Shown: positions 44,399 through 53,454, counted from the stretch's first letter. The stretch: 64,000 nt of DNA from Treponema denticola (GCF_024181405.1 NZ_CP051302.1:434001-498000), one strand, 5' to 3'. Made by a program: numbers and translations. Notes: generated from the letters alone by a model not told the origin.

Positions 44399-44487
44399 GG
44401 AAGCAGATGGGGTCTGGTGGCTCCCGCGGTCTTCAAAACCGTAGGTTGCATAATTCGCAATGGCAGGTTCGATTCCTGCCTCTTCCG
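44399..44487 (+). tRNA. selC: Selenocysteine tRNA (anticodon UCA)
   Basis: Begins GGAAG and ends CTTCCG, with an anticodon arm CGGT-CTTCAAA-ACCG that shows TCA at 44433-44435, a long variable arm (TTGC...GCAA) and a T arm GGCAGG-TTCGATT-CCTGCC. The extended variable arm and UCA anticodon identify tRNA-Sec. CCA is not encoded. Its presence implies that the organism reads UGA as selenocysteine in some genes; none is obvious in this window. The 5' end is ambiguous by one or two bases, and acceptor positions 6-7 seem imperfectly paired. Confidence 0.93.
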
Positions 44488-44501
44488 TTTTCTTGCAGAC
44501 T

Positions 44502-44540
44502 AACTAACCGCAGGCTAATGCGGGTAGTTGATTTTTTTTT
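44502..44540 (+). terminator. Intrinsic terminator after the tRNA-Sec gene
   Basis: AACTAACCGCA pairs with TGCGGGTAGTT (one mismatch) followed by nine T. Its 3' arm and T-tract overlap the metG -35 box. Confidence 0.75.
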
Positions 44541-44556
44541 AATAATAATCCATAAT
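44528..44556 (+). promoter_or_regulatory. Promoter of metG, placed for a leaderless transcript
   Basis: TTGATT (44528-44533), 17 bp, CATAAT (44551-44556), then 7 nt to the ATG at 44564. No Shine-Dalgarno sequence. Confidence 0.55.
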
Positions 44557-44563
44557 CATTTAT

Positions 44564-46942
44564 ATGAAACGAAAATTAGTAACCTCGGCTTTGCCCTATG
44601 TAAACAATTTTCCCCATTTGGGAAATTTAATTCAAGTATTATCCGCTGACGTATTTGCGCGTTTTTGCCGCTTAAAAGAATATGAAACCCTTTATATTTG
44701 CGGCACCGACGAATACGGAACCGCTACCGAGACAAAGGCTCTCGAAGAAAAAAAGACACCTCAAGATCTATGTGCATTCTATCATGCAATTCATGCTGAA
44801 ATATACAATTGGTTTAATATTGCTTTCGACTATTTTGGAAGAACTTCTACACCGCAGCAGACCGAAATAACTCAGGGTATCTTTAATGACCTCGATAAAA
44901 ACGGCTATATTACGGAGCACACTATAGAACAGCTTTACTGCCCATCCTGTAAGCGCTTTTTGGCCGACCGCTATGTATTGGGTACCTGCCCTTCATGTTC
45001 CTATGACGGAGCAAGGGGCGATCAGTGCGAGCATTGCGGAAAACTTTTAGATCCCACCGATTTAAAAGAACCCCGTTGCTCTTCTTGCGGGGCCTCTCCC
45101 GAAGTGCGCTCTACAACCCATCTTTATATAAACCTTCCCAAAATCGTACCGGAGTACGAAAAGTGGATGCCTAAAACGGCAGAGGAGGGAAGATGGTCAA
45201 ACAATGCCCTTCAAATGTCAAAAAGCTGGCTTAGGGACGGCCTTCAAGAAAGGGCTATAACAAGGGACCTTAAATGGGGAATCCCCGTGCCCAAAAAAGG
45301 CTTTGAAGACAAGGTTTTTTATGTATGGTTCGATGCTCCAATCGGCTATATTTCGATAACAAAGTGCTGGGCAGACCTTGCCGGAAAGGATTGGAAGGCA
45401 TGGTGGCTTGATCAAAATGATGTAGAGCTTTTTCAGTTTATCGGAAAAGACAATATTCCTTTCCATACGGTAATCTTCCCCTGTTCTCTCATAGGTTCCG
45501 GAAAAAATTGGACAAAACTCTTTCACATGTCAGGCACCGAGTATCTTAATTACGAGAACGGAAAATTCTCAAAGTCGAAAGGAGTGGGTGTTTTCGGAAA
45601 CGATGCCAAAGAGTCGGGTATCCCTGCCGATATGTGGAGGTTCTACATCTTTTATAACCGCCCCGAAAAAAACGACACCCAGTTTACATGGAAGGATTTT
45701 CAGGAGAGGGTCAACAGCGAGCTTATCGGAAACCTCTGCAATCTTGTAAACAGGACTGCTACCTTTGTTCACCGCTATTATGAGGGCAAAATACCCCAGG
45801 TTGACGGGGCAAAATCGGATCGTGAAGACATAAAGAGCATGGTAAAATCTTTAAGAGATGCCGCCTCTGCAAGCTTCAAAAAAATAACGGAGCTTTCCGA
45901 CTGGGCCGAGCTTAGAGATTCCTTCCATGAGGTCTTTGCCCTCTCTTCAGTTGCAAACAAGGCCTTTCAAGATGGAGAGCCTTGGAAGAGGCGCGAAACC
46001 GATCCTGAATATGCCGAAGCCCTTATGTCCGAGCTTTGCTATCTTATAAAGGATATTTTAATTTTGATTCATCCCTATATGCCCCAATACGCCGATCAGG
46101 CCGCAGGCTTTTTCGGTCAAAAGATTTGGTCAGGAAATGTTTTTGATGGTAAGGCCCCTCAATTTAATAAGCCGGAAGGAGTCTTCCTTTCATGGAAAAA
46201 TTTAGGCGAAAGAGAAGGGCTTAAAACGGTAGAAAACCCCGTAATCATCTTTAAGACCCTCGACAACAAGGTCATCGATGCCTATCGCGAACGCTATTCG
46301 GGTAGTCAAAAGGACAGAAAAAAATCGGAAAAAGACTGTTCAGCTTGTAAGGTCGGCGGTTCTTCAAAGTCCGATGCTGCTTCTTCTGCAAAGCCGGAAG
46401 TTAAACTCCCTCCGGCCGAGCTTTTTTCAAAAAAGATTGCCTTAAAAACCGCCAAAATTATATCCGTCGAAAGGCATCCCGATGCAGACAAGCTTTACAT
46501 CGAAAAGCTTGATGACGGCTCCGGCGAAGAAAGAACAATCCTTTCAGGTCTTGTACCCTTTTTGAAGGAAGATGAAATATTGGGAAAAACCGTCATAATT
46601 GCCGATAACCTAAAACCTCGGAAGATGCGCGGTATCGAATCGAAGGGTATGCTTTTGGCGGCAAGCTGGTATGATGAAGAAGAAAAAGAACATGTAGAGC
46701 TTCTTCAAGCCCCGTGGGCCGCTCCCGGAACGCCTGTAATTCTTGAAGGCGATGCCGATTCTTCCGACCCTGAGGCTGTAAAAGCCTTTTACGAACAAAA
46801 ACCGGCAGCGATAGACGCAGATACCTTCTTTGCCGCTCCCATATTGATAGAAGATTATATTCCTAAAATTGAGGGTAAAAAACTCTTGGTTGCCGGAAAA
46901 GAAATGAAGCTTGACAAGGTAAAAACCGGAGAAGCAGGCTAG
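44564..46942 (+). CDS. metG: Methionyl-tRNA synthetase with C-terminal tRNA-binding domain
   Basis: 792 residues. The catalytic domain has the HIGH-like PHLGN at 17-21 and the KMSKS-like FSKSKG. A zinc knuckle insertion with several C-x-x-C pairs (CPSCKRF, CPSCSYDG, CEHCGK, CSSCG) lies at about 125-190. An anticodon-binding helical domain follows, then a low-complexity linker (about 580-615) and an OB-fold tRNA-binding domain (IALKTAKIISVERHPDADKLY onwards). No ribosome binding site precedes the ATG. A strong terminator follows. Confidence 0.97.
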   Translation: MKRKLVTSALPYVNNFPHLGNLIQVLSADVFARFCRLKEYETLYICGTDEYGTATETKALEEKKTPQDLCAFYHAIHAEIYNWFNIAFDYFGRTSTPQQTEITQGIFNDLDKNGYITEHTIEQLYCPSCKRFLADRYVLGTCPSCSYDGARGDQCEHCGKLLDPTDLKEPRCSSCGASPEVRSTTHLYINLPKIVPEYEKWMPKTAEEGRWSNNALQMSKSWLRDGLQERAITRDLKWGIPVPKKGFEDKVFYVWFDAPIGYISITKCWADLAGKDWKAWWLDQNDVELFQFIGKDNIPFHTVIFPCSLIGSGKNWTKLFHMSGTEYLNYENGKFSKSKGVGVFGNDAKESGIPADMWRFYIFYNRPEKNDTQFTWKDFQERVNSELIGNLCNLVNRTATFVHRYYEGKIPQVDGAKSDREDIKSMVKSLRDAASASFKKITELSDWAELRDSFHEVFALSSVANKAFQDGEPWKRRETDPEYAEALMSELCYLIKDILILIHPYMPQYADQAAGFFGQKIWSGNVFDGKAPQFNKPEGVFLSWKNLGEREGLKTVENPVIIFKTLDNKVIDAYRERYSGSQKDRKKSEKDCSACKVGGSSKSDAASSAKPEVKLPPAELFSKKIALKTAKIISVERHPDADKLYIEKLDDGSGEERTILSGLVPFLKEDEILGKTVIIADNLKPRKMRGIESKGMLLAASWYDEEEKEHVELLQAPWAAPGTPVILEGDADSSDPEAVKAFYEQKPAAIDADTFFAAPILIEDYIPKIEGKKLLVAGKEMKLDKVKTGEAG

Positions 46943-46966
46943 GCCGATTTTTCAATAGTAAATTAA

Positions 46967-46998
46967 AAAAGGGATGCTCCTTAAAGGAACATCCCTTT
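46967..46998. terminator. Bidirectional terminator between metG and the first opp operon
   Basis: AAAAGGGATGCTCC pairs with GGAACATCCCTTTT (one mismatch) around TTAAA, giving A- and T-tracts on both sides. Confidence 0.9.
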
Positions 46999-47009
46999 TG
47001 TTTAAGTCT

Positions 47010-47219
47010 CTAGCCGAAAATGAATCTTGATATCAGATAGTAGGCTAATACAATGACGGCTGCGATGGGCAGCAAGGTTGTAAGGGCCGCTATTATCAAG
47101 GCAGGAACATCTCCTTTTTCAAGGTTTGCTCCTTCCCGCAGATAATTCAATTCTTCATTTTCTTCCATAGCTTGACGCCTTTTTGACTTTAAACTATGTT
47201 CATGGTCTCTAAAAAACAT
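47010..47219 (-). CDS. Small single-helix membrane protein at the end of the first opp operon
   Basis: 69 residues: a charged N-terminal half and one hydrophobic helix (about 42-65, PALIIAALTTLLPIAAVIVLAYYL). The ATG at 47219 overlaps the oppF stop by one base (TAATG) and GGAG lies upstream in oppF, so coupled translation is likely. Starting at an internal Met (47168) would give a 52-residue form. Function unknown; a small accessory subunit of the transporter is a guess from position. Confidence 0.6.
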   Translation of the reverse strand: MFFRDHEHSLKSKRRQAMEENEELNYLREGANLEKGDVPALIIAALTTLLPIAAVIVLAYYLISRFIFG

Positions 47220-48376
47220 TACAGCTCCGCTCCGCTAAAGTGGCATGCAACAAAATGTCCCGGCTTTTCTTCCTTAAATTGAGGAACTTCGCGTTTGCAT
47301 ATATCCTTTGCAATGGGGCATCTTGTATGGAATTTACAGCCTGTGGGCGTAATGATATTGGACGGAATGTCTCCTTCCAATAAGATTCTCCTCTTTGTTC
47401 TCATCTTCTCTAAGTCCGTTTCAGGAATGGCTGAAAGAAGGACTTTTGTATAAGGATGAAGAGGATTGGCATACATTTCGCGTTTATCGGTAAATTCGAC
47501 CATATTTCCCAAATACATAACACCGATTCTATCGCTTATGTGCTTTACAACCGAAAGGTCATGCGAAATAAACAAATAGGACAGGTGGAATTCCTTTTGC
47601 AGGTCATTGAGTAGGTTTATGATCTGGGACTGAATCGATACGTCCAAGGCCGAAACGGCTTCATCGCATACTATGAATTTGGGTTTTAATGCAAGAGCCC
47701 GTGCTATACCGATTCTCTGCCTTTGACCGCCTGAAAATTCATGAGGATATCTGTAAATCATATAGTCTGCCAAGCCGCAGGTGTTCATTATCTCTTTTAC
47801 ATATTTTTCATATGCGGGGTCTTTCTTTTTGAACATTCCATGCTCAAGCAAGGCCTCGCCTATAATCTGTCCTACAGTCATCTTAGGATTAAGAGAGGAG
47901 TAGGGGTCTTGGAAGATAATCTGCATTTTTTTTCGTAGGGGCATCATTTGAGTTACAGTATAATTTGTAATGTTTTCGCCCTCAAAAAAGATTTCGCCTG
48001 CTGTGGGCTTGTAAAGTTTTAGGATTGTGCGTCCCAAGGTTGATTTTCCGCAGCCCGATTCTCCTACAAGGCCTACGGTTTCTCCTTCATGGATAACGAG
48101 GTCGATACCGTCATTGGCGATTACGCACAAGTTTTGACCGTGCAGGTCAGAATAGGTTTCATAGTCCAAAATTAGGTCTGTCAGCTCCTTGCCGAGTTCC
48201 TTACCGCTTTTATGCATGTCCATCAGCTGATTCATGTCAACCTTAGTATTAAACATTCCGGCACAAACCTTAAGAGCTTCATCGGCTATTCTTTTAAGAG
48301 TTTTTCTCTCATTCCGTGTTTTACCGGTAGGAAAATACTGTTTAAGGCCTCGAGTTTCCAATAATATCTTACTCAT
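47219..48376 (-). CDS. oppF: Oligopeptide ABC transporter ATPase, OppF type (first system)
   Basis: 385 residues with Walker [10 protein letters not shown], signature SGGQRQR and Walker [14 protein letters not shown], and the C-terminal OPP signature with cysteines ([15 protein letters not shown]). A ~60-residue insertion lies between the first strand and Walker A (about 20-80), longer than usual for OppF. It overlaps oppD by 8 bases in the operon oppA-B-C-D-F. Confidence 0.93.
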   Translation of the reverse strand: MSKILLETRGLKQYFPTGKTRNERKTLKRIADEALKVCAGMFNTKVDMNQLMDMHKSGKELGKELTDLILDYETYSDLHGQNLCVIANDGIDLVIHEGETVGLVGESGCGKSTLGRTILKLYKPTAGEIFFEGENITNYTVTQMMPLRKKMQIIFQDPYSSLNPKMTVGQIIGEALLEHGMFKKKDPAYEKYVKEIMNTCGLADYMIYRYPHEFSGGQRQRIGIARALALKPKFIVCDEAVSALDVSIQSQIINLLNDLQKEFHLSYLFISHDLSVVKHISDRIGVMYLGNMVEFTDKREMYANPLHPYTKVLLSAIPETDLEKMRTKRRILLEGDIPSNIITPTGCKFHTRCPIAKDICKREVPQFKEEKPGHFVACHFSGAEL

Positions 48377-49361
48377 GTCTACCTCCTGATTTCGGATAAA
48401 AGCATCTGATTAAGTGTCCTTCTTCTACTTCAACCAATTCGGGCTTTTCGTTTCGGCATTTTTCGGTTGCATATTCGCACCTTGTCGAAAATCTGCAGCC
48501 CTTGGGAAGTTTAAGAGGATGAGGTACACTTCCTTGAATTTGAGCGAGATATTCTACTTCTTCATCCAAGAGGGGGATTGATTCAAGCAAGCCTTCCTTA
48601 TAAGGATGAGAAAATTGAGTCTGCCGGTCAAAGATAACGTCTACCGGAGCTCTTTCAACGATTTCTCCCGTGTACATTACGGCAACATCATCGGCCAATT
48701 CTGCAATGGCACCCAAGTCATGGGTGATAAACATAATCGCCGTGTTGTGCTTTTTCTTTAAATCATTCATCAACTTAAAGATCTGTGCCTGTATTGTAAC
48801 ATCAAGGGCCGTTGTAGGCTCATCGGCTATCAAAAGGCGGGGTTCACAAGCCAAGGCCATGGCTATCATTACGCGCTGTCTCATTCCTCCCGAAAGCTGG
48901 AAGGGGTAATTATAAACTACGTTTTCAGGATTAGGGATTTTTACTTCGCGTAAAAGGTCGATGGCGGCAGCCCATGCTTCTTTTTTTGACATGTGCTGAT
49001 GAAGAATTAAGGGCTCGCTTAGCTGTCTTCCTATTCTGTGAACGGGGTTAAGAGAGGTCATGGGCTCTTGGAATATCATCGATATATCGTTACCCCTTAT
49101 CTTTCTTATGTCCTTTTTGCCTAAATTTACAAGGTTTACTCCGCCGAAATTTATTTCTCCTTGGACAATTTTGCCCGGATATTCGAGAAGGTTGAGAATA
49201 CTAAAGGCTGTGATGGATTTACCTGAGCCTGACTCTCCTACTATTCCCAAAGTTTTACCGGCTTCTATCGTAAAATCTACACCTTGAACGGCTTTTATTG
49301 TTCCCTTGTTTGTAAAAAAGTATGTATGTAAATTTTTAACTTCAAGTAGAGAATTTTTCAT
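48369..49361 (-). CDS. oppD: Oligopeptide ABC transporter ATPase, OppD type (first system)
   Basis: 330 residues: Walker A GESGSGKSI, signature SGGMRQR, Walker B LLIADEPTTALD, and the C-terminal cysteine cluster (CRFSTRCEYATEKC) typical of OppD/DppD, which may hold an iron-sulphur cluster. Overlaps oppC by 4 bases (ATGA). Confidence 0.95.
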   Translation of the reverse strand: MKNSLLEVKNLHTYFFTNKGTIKAVQGVDFTIEAGKTLGIVGESGSGKSITAFSILNLLEYPGKIVQGEINFGGVNLVNLGKKDIRKIRGNDISMIFQEPMTSLNPVHRIGRQLSEPLILHQHMSKKEAWAAAIDLLREVKIPNPENVVYNYPFQLSGGMRQRVMIAMALACEPRLLIADEPTTALDVTIQAQIFKLMNDLKKKHNTAIMFITHDLGAIAELADDVAVMYTGEIVERAPVDVIFDRQTQFSHPYKEGLLESIPLLDEEVEYLAQIQGSVPHPLKLPKGCRFSTRCEYATEKCRNEKPELVEVEEGHLIRCFYPKSGGRHE

Positions 49362-50374
49362 ACAGCCGCCTCCTTTACTGTTTGCTTAGCCTGTTTTGCA
49401 AGCTTTTTTTCTTCTTTTCGTCGGGCTCTGGCCTCTTTTCGTTGTGCCTTTGTGGTATATTCGGCCTTCGGGTCAATAGAATCTCTAAGACCTTCACCGA
49501 TGAGGTTGATACTCATAATAAACAAAAAGAGCATTGCACCGGGGAATATCCAAATCCACCAAAAGGTTCTAAGGCTTGTACTGTTTTCTGCTGCCTTCGA
49601 TAAAAGGGCACCCCAGGTCGGAATCGGTTCGGTTACCGACAAGTTTAAGAATGACAAGAATGCTTCACTCAAAATAGATGATGCAAAGGTGAGGGTTGCA
49701 GATACTACAACAGTCGCTAATACGTTGGGTACCAAATGTCTGAAAATCTGGTTACGCCTTTTTATCCCTAAGGCCCTCGTTGCCACAATAAATTCCTGTT
49801 CCCTTAAAGCTAGAATTTGCCCACGTATCAATCGGGCTAAGCCTGTCCAGCTTAAAAGTCCCAGTATTATAACTATTACATAGAGCCTGAATTCGGGCGG
49901 CCTTTCCCTGAATATGGCTGATAGTGTATAAGCTATGGCCAAGAAGGGGAATGAGGAAAGTATTTCTATTAACCTCATAATAATATTATCAACCCTGCCA
50001 CCGAAAAATCCTGCAATCGAACCCATAGTTAAACCTATGGTTACGGCCATAAATGTAGATAAAAAGCCTACCTGTAAAGAAATCCATCCTCCTTCGAGAA
50101 CCCTCATGAAGGTGTCCCGTCCGTACTTGTCCGTTCCGAATGGGTGTGCCCAAGAGGGCGGATTATTTCTTAATGCCGGATCGGTTTTTGCAAAATCGTA
50201 GCCTATGAATTTGGTATAGAAATGCGTTACTACAACAAGGATGACAATTGTAACGAACATATAAAAGCCCATCATAGCCAGTCTGTTGTTTCTAAATTTA
50301 ATTCTTATCTGTTGTGCCGGGGATAGAATAACTTCGTCTTTTTCGCTGAAATTTTTGTTTTCTTCTTGAGCCAT
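49358..50374 (-). CDS. oppC: Oligopeptide ABC transporter permease, OppC type (first system)
   Basis: 338 residues with an N-terminal helix, a periplasmic segment containing the family motif GTDKYGRDTF, and a core of five helices with the EAA loop (VATRALGIKRRNQIFRHLVP). The C-terminal tail is strongly basic. Its ATG immediately follows the oppB stop. Confidence 0.95.
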   Translation of the reverse strand: MAQEENKNFSEKDEVILSPAQQIRIKFRNNRLAMMGFYMFVTIVILVVVTHFYTKFIGYDFAKTDPALRNNPPSWAHPFGTDKYGRDTFMRVLEGGWISLQVGFLSTFMAVTIGLTMGSIAGFFGGRVDNIIMRLIEILSSFPFLAIAYTLSAIFRERPPEFRLYVIVIILGLLSWTGLARLIRGQILALREQEFIVATRALGIKRRNQIFRHLVPNVLATVVVSATLTFASSILSEAFLSFLNLSVTEPIPTWGALLSKAAENSTSLRTFWWIWIFPGAMLFLFIMSINLIGEGLRDSIDPKAEYTTKAQRKEARARRKEEKKLAKQAKQTVKEAAV

Positions 50375-51400
50375 TTAAACCTTTCCTTCCCGAATCCTCG
50401 GATCTACGATCATATATCCTACATCTATGAAGATATTACCCAATAGGGTAAGAAGTCCAAAGAATAAGAGAACAGTCTGTAATACTGCCCTGTCCTTAAA
50501 GCCGTATGCATAATTCATCAGTAATCCCATTCCGGGATAAGCAAATATCTTTTCGACAACTATAGAACCGCCGAAAAGGCTGGGTATGTATAAACCGATG
50601 AGGGTAACAACCGGTATCAAAGCATTTTGAAAGGCATGGCGGTATATAACTACCTTTTCTGAAAGCCCCTTTGCTCTTGCCGTCCTGATATAGTCTGATT
50701 TTAATATTTCAATCATTGCAGATCGGACATAGCGTATAAGTCCTACAAGGGAGGTAAGAACTACTACGGTAACCGGTAATATGATATAATGCCAGTCAGG
50801 TAGGATGCCTCGAGGGTCCGACATACCTGAAAAGGGTAAAATTTGCATAAATATAACGAATACCATTATTAAAAGCAGTGCCAAAAAGAAAGAGGGCAGG
50901 GATATACCTACTATTGTTAGAACCGTTATGGTTTTATCAAAAAAACTGTTCTTTTTTACTGCTGCCGTGATTCCTACCGGAATCGAAATTAAAAAGGCTA
51001 AAAGAAAGCCCCAAATATTTATTTTAAAAGATCTTCCAATGTATGTTCCTATAAATTCGTTTACCGGTTTATTGTATTTTACGGAATAACCGAATTCGCC
51101 TCGAAAAGTATTACCAATCCATAAAAAATATCTTTCTACAGGCCCCTTATCATAGCCTAAAAATTTTCTCATTGTTTCTACATATAATTCCCGTTCTTCG
51201 TTGGTCATAACTTTTGTTTTTTCGGGATCAAGCATAGCCATAATTGGATCTCCCGGCATCATATTTATCAAAATAAAAATAACAACGGACATAACAATCA
51301 AGACAGGTATTATAGATAAGAGTCTTTTGAAGATATACTTGATATACGGAGCGATAATTTCGGCTAATGATTTTGAACCGTTTACAGTATTGTTTGCCAT
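50375..51400 (-). CDS. oppB: Oligopeptide ABC transporter permease, OppB type (first system)
   Basis: 341 residues, six helices, EAA loop (IRTARAKGLSEKVVIYRHAF) and the OppB-type end PRIREGKV. It lies 79 bases after oppA, behind a terminator-like hairpin, so it is likely expressed below oppA. GGAG precedes the ATG. Confidence 0.95.
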   Translation of the reverse strand: MANNTVNGSKSLAEIIAPYIKYIFKRLLSIIPVLIVMSVVIFILINMMPGDPIMAMLDPEKTKVMTNEERELYVETMRKFLGYDKGPVERYFLWIGNTFRGEFGYSVKYNKPVNEFIGTYIGRSFKINIWGFLLAFLISIPVGITAAVKKNSFFDKTITVLTIVGISLPSFFLALLLIMVFVIFMQILPFSGMSDPRGILPDWHYIILPVTVVVLTSLVGLIRYVRSAMIEILKSDYIRTARAKGLSEKVVIYRHAFQNALIPVVTLIGLYIPSLFGGSIVVEKIFAYPGMGLLMNYAYGFKDRAVLQTVLLFFGLLTLLGNIFIDVGYMIVDPRIREGKV

Positions 51401-51422
51401 AAAATCTCCTTTAAGTAAAAAA

Positions 51423-51455
51423 TAAGACCTCCGGTTAAAAAAATCAGAGGTCTTA
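51423..51455 (-). terminator. Attenuator-like hairpin between oppA and oppB
   Basis: On the minus strand TAAGACCTC pairs with GAGGTCTTA, followed by TTTTTT. Partial termination here would keep oppA in excess over the permease genes. Confidence 0.7.
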
Positions 51456-51479
51456 CAAGTTAAAAGATTAACTCAAAGC

Positions 51480-53255
51480 TTATTTTTTCCAGTTTGCTTC
51501 AGGTAAGGCTCTCTGCCATTTCCACAAAGCATTTGTATGGAAGTTTTCGAGTTTGTCTGTGAATAAATCGAAGTAATTGTTGGAATAAACAGGTATTATG
51601 GGAACTTCTTTGTTCATTACCGTTATGTATTTTCTCCAATTTGTTCTATATTCGTTTTTGCCTGTTACAGGGTGAGCATTTTCGATGCTGTCAAGTAGCT
51701 GATCCCATTCTGCAGGAGTGTAGGTAGAACCGCCCGAGAACATTATGTTGTTGGTTGAGGGCTGACCCCACGGCTTGATAAGGGATGTTGAGTAGCTGCT
51801 CTTGGGATTTGATTTTAGAGCATAGCTTAAACCGCCTACAAATGCGTGATAGGTTCTTTCTTCCTGAGTATTTCCTGACCAGTGGCCGTACAGTACGGGC
51901 CAGTCAAGACCTGTTAACGATACCTTGAAACCGAATTTTGAAACATAAGTATCATTAAAGATTAGGTTATATGTATCTGCCCATTGAGGTGAGTAAGTAA
52001 TTTTGATATCGAGAGGTTTGCCTTCCCAGAGGTAACCTGTCTTTGCATTACCTGTAAGTTTTGCATAATCTCCGTCGGTTCGTGCAGCTGCTTTATCAAG
52101 TAGTTCTTGAGCTTTTGCAATGTTTGCAGCTTCATCGAATTTTCCGTCTTTATCCAAGATATCGTAGTTTATCAATGTGCTTTCAAATCTGCCTACTGCT
52201 GCCGTACCGATAAGGTTTTCTTCATCATCATCCCACAAGGACCAGTTGTTTTTAGAATATGGACCGTTAGAGGCTATGCCGTATTTACCTAAGAAAAGCT
52301 CGATGATTTTCGGTCTGTTAAGAACATAGGCAAAGGCCTGTCTTACTTCCGTAAGAGCTGTAGGACCAAAGTTACAGTGGAGAGCGATTGTTCCGCCTCC
52401 GTGTCTATAGTAGTTGTTATAAGCAAAACCGGGCTTGTCCTTTACGGCATCTATCTTTTCAGCCTGTCCCTGATATGTAAGCATATCGACTTCACCCTGA
52501 ATGAGCTGATCAACTTCTGTTTCGCTGGGAACAACCTTAACGATTACCTCTTTGATGGCAGGTGCTTTGCCAAGATAATCTTTGTAAGCTTCCAATTTAA
52601 CATATTCGCCTTCTTTGTATTCGGCGATCTTGTATGGGCCGTAGCCGATGGGCTTTGAGATGTTCTTTTTAACATATTGCTGAACGGTAAGTCCTTCTTC
52701 CTTTGCTCCCTTCTTGATTGTGTCTTCGGCAAACAGGAAGTATCCGAAAACGTCTTGGTCTACAGTGTAGTTGGCCTTTTTGAGGTGGAAAATTACAGTG
52801 TTTGAAGCCTCGTCAACTTCAATAGTATCAATATAATCGTTGATAGTTGAAGATGCTCCGGTGTCTCCGAGAGCCTTTGTGTCCATGTAGAATTCGTAAG
52901 TAAACTTTACATCGCTTGCAGTTAAAGTTTCACCGTTGTGGAATTTTGCGCCTTTTACAAGCTTAAATGTCCATGTTTTAAGGTCATCGCTTACCTTCTT
53001 TTCTGCAACCAAGGGTGAATCGACGAGTTGACCTTTGGGTGTGTCTACCACAAGACCAAAAGCCCAAACAAGGTCCCTAATAGCTGCATCATAAGACGAA
53101 TTTGTCCAGCCTGCATGGAAATCTCCATTAAAGTCAGCAGAAGCTACAACGAAGGGTCTTTCGTTTGTCTTAGTTGTTGCTGCACCGTTTCCTCCGCATG
53201 CGATTAAGGAAAAAGCGAGTAACAAAGTTACAATCAGCACTATAAGTTTTTTCAT
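51480..53255 (-). CDS. oppA: Oligopeptide-binding lipoprotein, OppA type (first system)
   Basis: 591 residues with a lipoprotein signal (Cys20 in LIAC) and the SBP_bac_5 fold: KVSDDLKTWTFKLVKGAKFH early and the usual large two-lobed body. It binds peptides in the periplasm and passes them to OppBC. The ATG at 53255 has GGAGG upstream; a TTG-initiated extension overlaps that site. It starts the minus-strand opp operon and is divergent from the second binding protein gene. Confidence 0.94.
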   Translation of the reverse strand: MKKLIVLIVTLLLAFSLIACGGNGAATTKTNERPFVVASADFNGDFHAGWTNSSYDAAIRDLVWAFGLVVDTPKGQLVDSPLVAEKKVSDDLKTWTFKLVKGAKFHNGETLTASDVKFTYEFYMDTKALGDTGASSTINDYIDTIEVDEASNTVIFHLKKANYTVDQDVFGYFLFAEDTIKKGAKEEGLTVQQYVKKNISKPIGYGPYKIAEYKEGEYVKLEAYKDYLGKAPAIKEVIVKVVPSETEVDQLIQGEVDMLTYQGQAEKIDAVKDKPGFAYNNYYRHGGGTIALHCNFGPTALTEVRQAFAYVLNRPKIIELFLGKYGIASNGPYSKNNWSLWDDDEENLIGTAAVGRFESTLINYDILDKDGKFDEAANIAKAQELLDKAAARTDGDYAKLTGNAKTGYLWEGKPLDIKITYSPQWADTYNLIFNDTYVSKFGFKVSLTGLDWPVLYGHWSGNTQEERTYHAFVGGLSYALKSNPKSSYSTSLIKPWGQPSTNNIMFSGGSTYTPAEWDQLLDSIENAHPVTGKNEYRTNWRKYITVMNKEVPIIPVYSNNYFDLFTDKLENFHTNALWKWQRALPEANWKK

Positions 53256-53277
53256 AGTGTCCTCCAAATATTTTAGT

Positions 53278-53295
53278 CGGTAAGATAAATTACCG
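53278..53295. promoter_or_regulatory. Dyad at the predicted oppA transcription start (operator or 5' hairpin)
   Basis: CGGTAA-N6-TTACCG is a perfect 6-6-6 dyad. It begins next to the predicted +1 (about 53296, minus strand), so it may be a repressor site or a 5' hairpin that stabilises the oppA mRNA. Confidence 0.5.
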
Positions 53296-53301
53296 GAGGG
53301 C

Positions 53302-53330
53302 AGTATATCATAAAATGATAAAAATGTAAA
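53302..53330 (-). promoter_or_regulatory. Promoter of the first opp operon
   Basis: On the minus strand TTTACA (53325-53330), 17 bp, TATACT (53302-53307). A normal leader of about 40 nt with GGAGG follows. Confidence 0.6.
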
Positions 53331-53382
53331 GATTAAGGCAAAAAAATGTCAATAAAAAAAATACAAAAAATAAAAAAAATAT

Positions 53383-53411
53383 TTGACAAATTCACAATAG
53401 TATGTTTTAAT
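53383..53411 (+). promoter_or_regulatory. Promoter of the second binding-protein gene (copy 1)
   Basis: TTGACA (53383-53388), 17 bp, TTTAAT (53406-53411). The leader contains GTGTT-TTT-AACAC and a GGAGG site. The same arrangement recurs at 62062-62090. Confidence 0.65.
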
Positions 53412-53454
53412 ATATGCAGTGTTTTTAACACATAAAAACAACAGGAGGAATTTA

